Shown: in pieces, positions 63,224-64,000 of the stretch
How the letters are laid out: the number at the start of each line of letters is the position of its first letter
Numbering within the stretch: position 1 is the stretch's first letter
Notes under the pieces: model-generated
The model's database searches: none
What the model saw: only the letters and a program-made list of their open reading frames with translations
What the model was told of the DNA's origin: nothing
Program-made: the position numbers and the translations under genes
Assembly: GCA_024636475.1 (NCBI GenBank)
Contig: JAGXHA010000099.1
Location: 1-64,000, forward strand
Length of the DNA stretch: 64,000 bases
Source of the DNA: Roseobacter sp.
GTDB taxonomy: Bacteria > Pseudomonadota > Alphaproteobacteria > Rhodobacterales > Rhodobacteraceae
Reading direction: 5' to 3'

Positions 63224-63284
63224 ATTCCAAATGGATCTAAATCCCGGGGGAGGCCCGGCGCAGCCGGGACGGGGGCTGGCCCCC
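63224..63284. repeat. Intergenic palindromic element, copy 2
   Basis: ATTCCAAATGG-ATCTAAATCCCGGGG opens it, as in copy 1 at 58426. Two hairpins follow: CCCGGC / GCCGGG (63254-63268) and GGGGGC / GCCCCC (63271-63284). It lies between convergent genes and touches the stop codon of tdh. Confidence 0.6.
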
Positions 63285-64000
63285 TAAATCCCTGTCCAAT
63301 CCAGAACGACCTTACCAGACAGGCCCGATTTCATCGCTGCAAACCCTGTCTCAAAATCGTCAGCGCCGAACCGGTGCGTAATGATACCCGAAACATCCAA
63401 TCCGTTCTCAAGCATCGCGATCATCTTGTACCACGTCTCGAATATCTCACGCCCGTAGACACCCTTGATGGTGATCGCCTTGAACACGATCCGGCTCCAA
63501 TCGACCGGAGATTTCCCCGGCGGGATTCCCAACATCGCAATCCGCCCGCCCATGGTCATCGCCTCGACCATTTGATCCAGCGCAGCCTGATTGCCTGACA
63601 TTTCCATCCCGACATCGAACCCCTGCTTCATCTTGAGCTTTGCAATGACATCGCGCAAATCTTCTTTTGCGACATTGACCGGAATCACATCGGCCACTTG
63701 CGCCGCCAGTTCCAACCTTGCCGGGTTCACATCCGTAATGGCGACATGGCGGGCACCAACATGGCGGGCAACGGCCGCCGCCATGATCCCAATGGGCCCT
63801 GCACCGGTGATCAGGACATCCTCGCCCACAAGATCAAAGCTTAACGCCGTGTGAACGGCATTTCCCAACGGATCCAGAATCGCCCCGATCTCGTCTGAAA
63901 TCTCGTCCGGCAACGGGACAACATTGAACGCGGGCAATCGCAGGTACTGCGCAAACGCCCCTTGTTCGTTGACGCCAATGCCGCGTGTCGCGGGATCAAG
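63284..64000 (-). CDS. tdh: L-threonine 3-dehydrogenase, C-terminal part
   Basis: C-terminal 238 residues of a zinc-containing medium-chain dehydrogenase that oxidises threonine to 2-amino-3-ketobutyrate. The frame runs off the right edge of the window, so the zinc-binding N-terminus is missing. Tdh-type segments visible are [40 protein letters not shown], the NAD motif [20 protein letters not shown], and [16 protein letters not shown] near the end. The glycine-producing reaction fits metabolically with the nearby serine genes. The Met near 63937 is internal. Confidence 0.92.
   Translation of the reverse strand, partial: LDPATRGIGVNEQGAFAQYLRLPAFNVVPLPDEISDEIGAILDPLGNAVHTALSFDLVGEDVLITGAGPIGIMAAAVARHVGARHVAITDVNPARLELAAQVADVIPVNVAKEDLRDVIAKLKMKQGFDVGMEMSGNQAALDQMVEAMTMGGRIAMLGIPPGKSPVDWSRIVFKAITIKGVYGREIFETWYKMIAMLENGLDVSGIITHRFGADDFETGFAAMKSGLSGKVVLDWTGI

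Noticed and set aside
1..64000. tRNA, rRNA or CRISPR array
   Set aside because: No cloverleaf-like or rRNA-like segments and no regularly spaced direct repeats were noticed on reading through; a dedicated scan was not possible.

Overview
The window is a stretch of bacterial chromosome that looks like a marine alphaproteobacterium of the Roseobacter group (Rhodobacterales). This is an inference from gene families and order: the rnd-kdsD-lptC-lptA-lptB and hpf-ptsN blocks, the alphaproteobacterial dnaKJ arrangement, an IalB-family protein, a Hint-domain protein, the GT14/DUF5928-type glycosyltransferase and the serC leader. No rRNA, tRNA, CRISPR array, insertion sequence, integrase or phage gene was found. 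Genes are dense, with many 1-14 base overlaps.

Layout. 1-3520: end of a polyamine-type ABC importer operon (binding protein, two unusually long permeases). 3597-9344: minus-strand housekeeping genes (lytic transglycosylase, RNase R, a DUF2064-type transferase, GNAT acetyltransferase, dapE). 9565-16086: mixed small operons (Hint-domain protein, two small proteins, GlsB-like membrane protein, dapD, LOG protein, rlmN, methyltransferase). 16252-23907: phenylacetate catabolic operon paaJ-paaABCDE-paaZ-paaX. It has a recognisable promoter and a candidate operator, and ends in its own PaaX-type repressor gene. 23962-28726: RNase D, Kdo precursor synthesis and LPS export (kdsD, lptC, lptA, lptB), then hpf and ptsN. 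28731-38959: a nine-gene minus-strand surface polysaccharide operon (cysQ, kdsB, glycosyltransferases, galU, galE, a GT14-like enzyme, a double-domain sulfotransferase). Sulfotransferase plus PAP phosphatase points to a sulfated glycan. 39073-44700: a KpsM-like permease, alkB, dnaK-dnaJ with an RpoH-type promoter, radC.

44783-56374 is the stretch that established families do not explain. Four minus-strand genes encode two small paralogues of about 250 residues and two giant beta-rich proteins of 1010 and 2273 residues, with no signal peptide, RTX repeat or recognisable domain. The two giants appear to be one reading frame of about 3300 residues, broken by a single +1 shift confined to one codon (ATT-TGA, 51662-51670). 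The second small paralogue has also lost a normal start. The locus is either partly decayed, carries sequencing errors, or uses recoding.

56722-64000: an IalB-like secreted protein, an asparaginase-II family protein, serB divergent from serC-serA, a metallophosphoesterase, and the start-truncated end of threonine dehydrogenase. A leader of the serC-motif type sits before serC and can fold in two exclusive ways, one of which hides the ribosome binding site. A related palindromic intergenic element occurs at 58426-58469 and 63224-63284.
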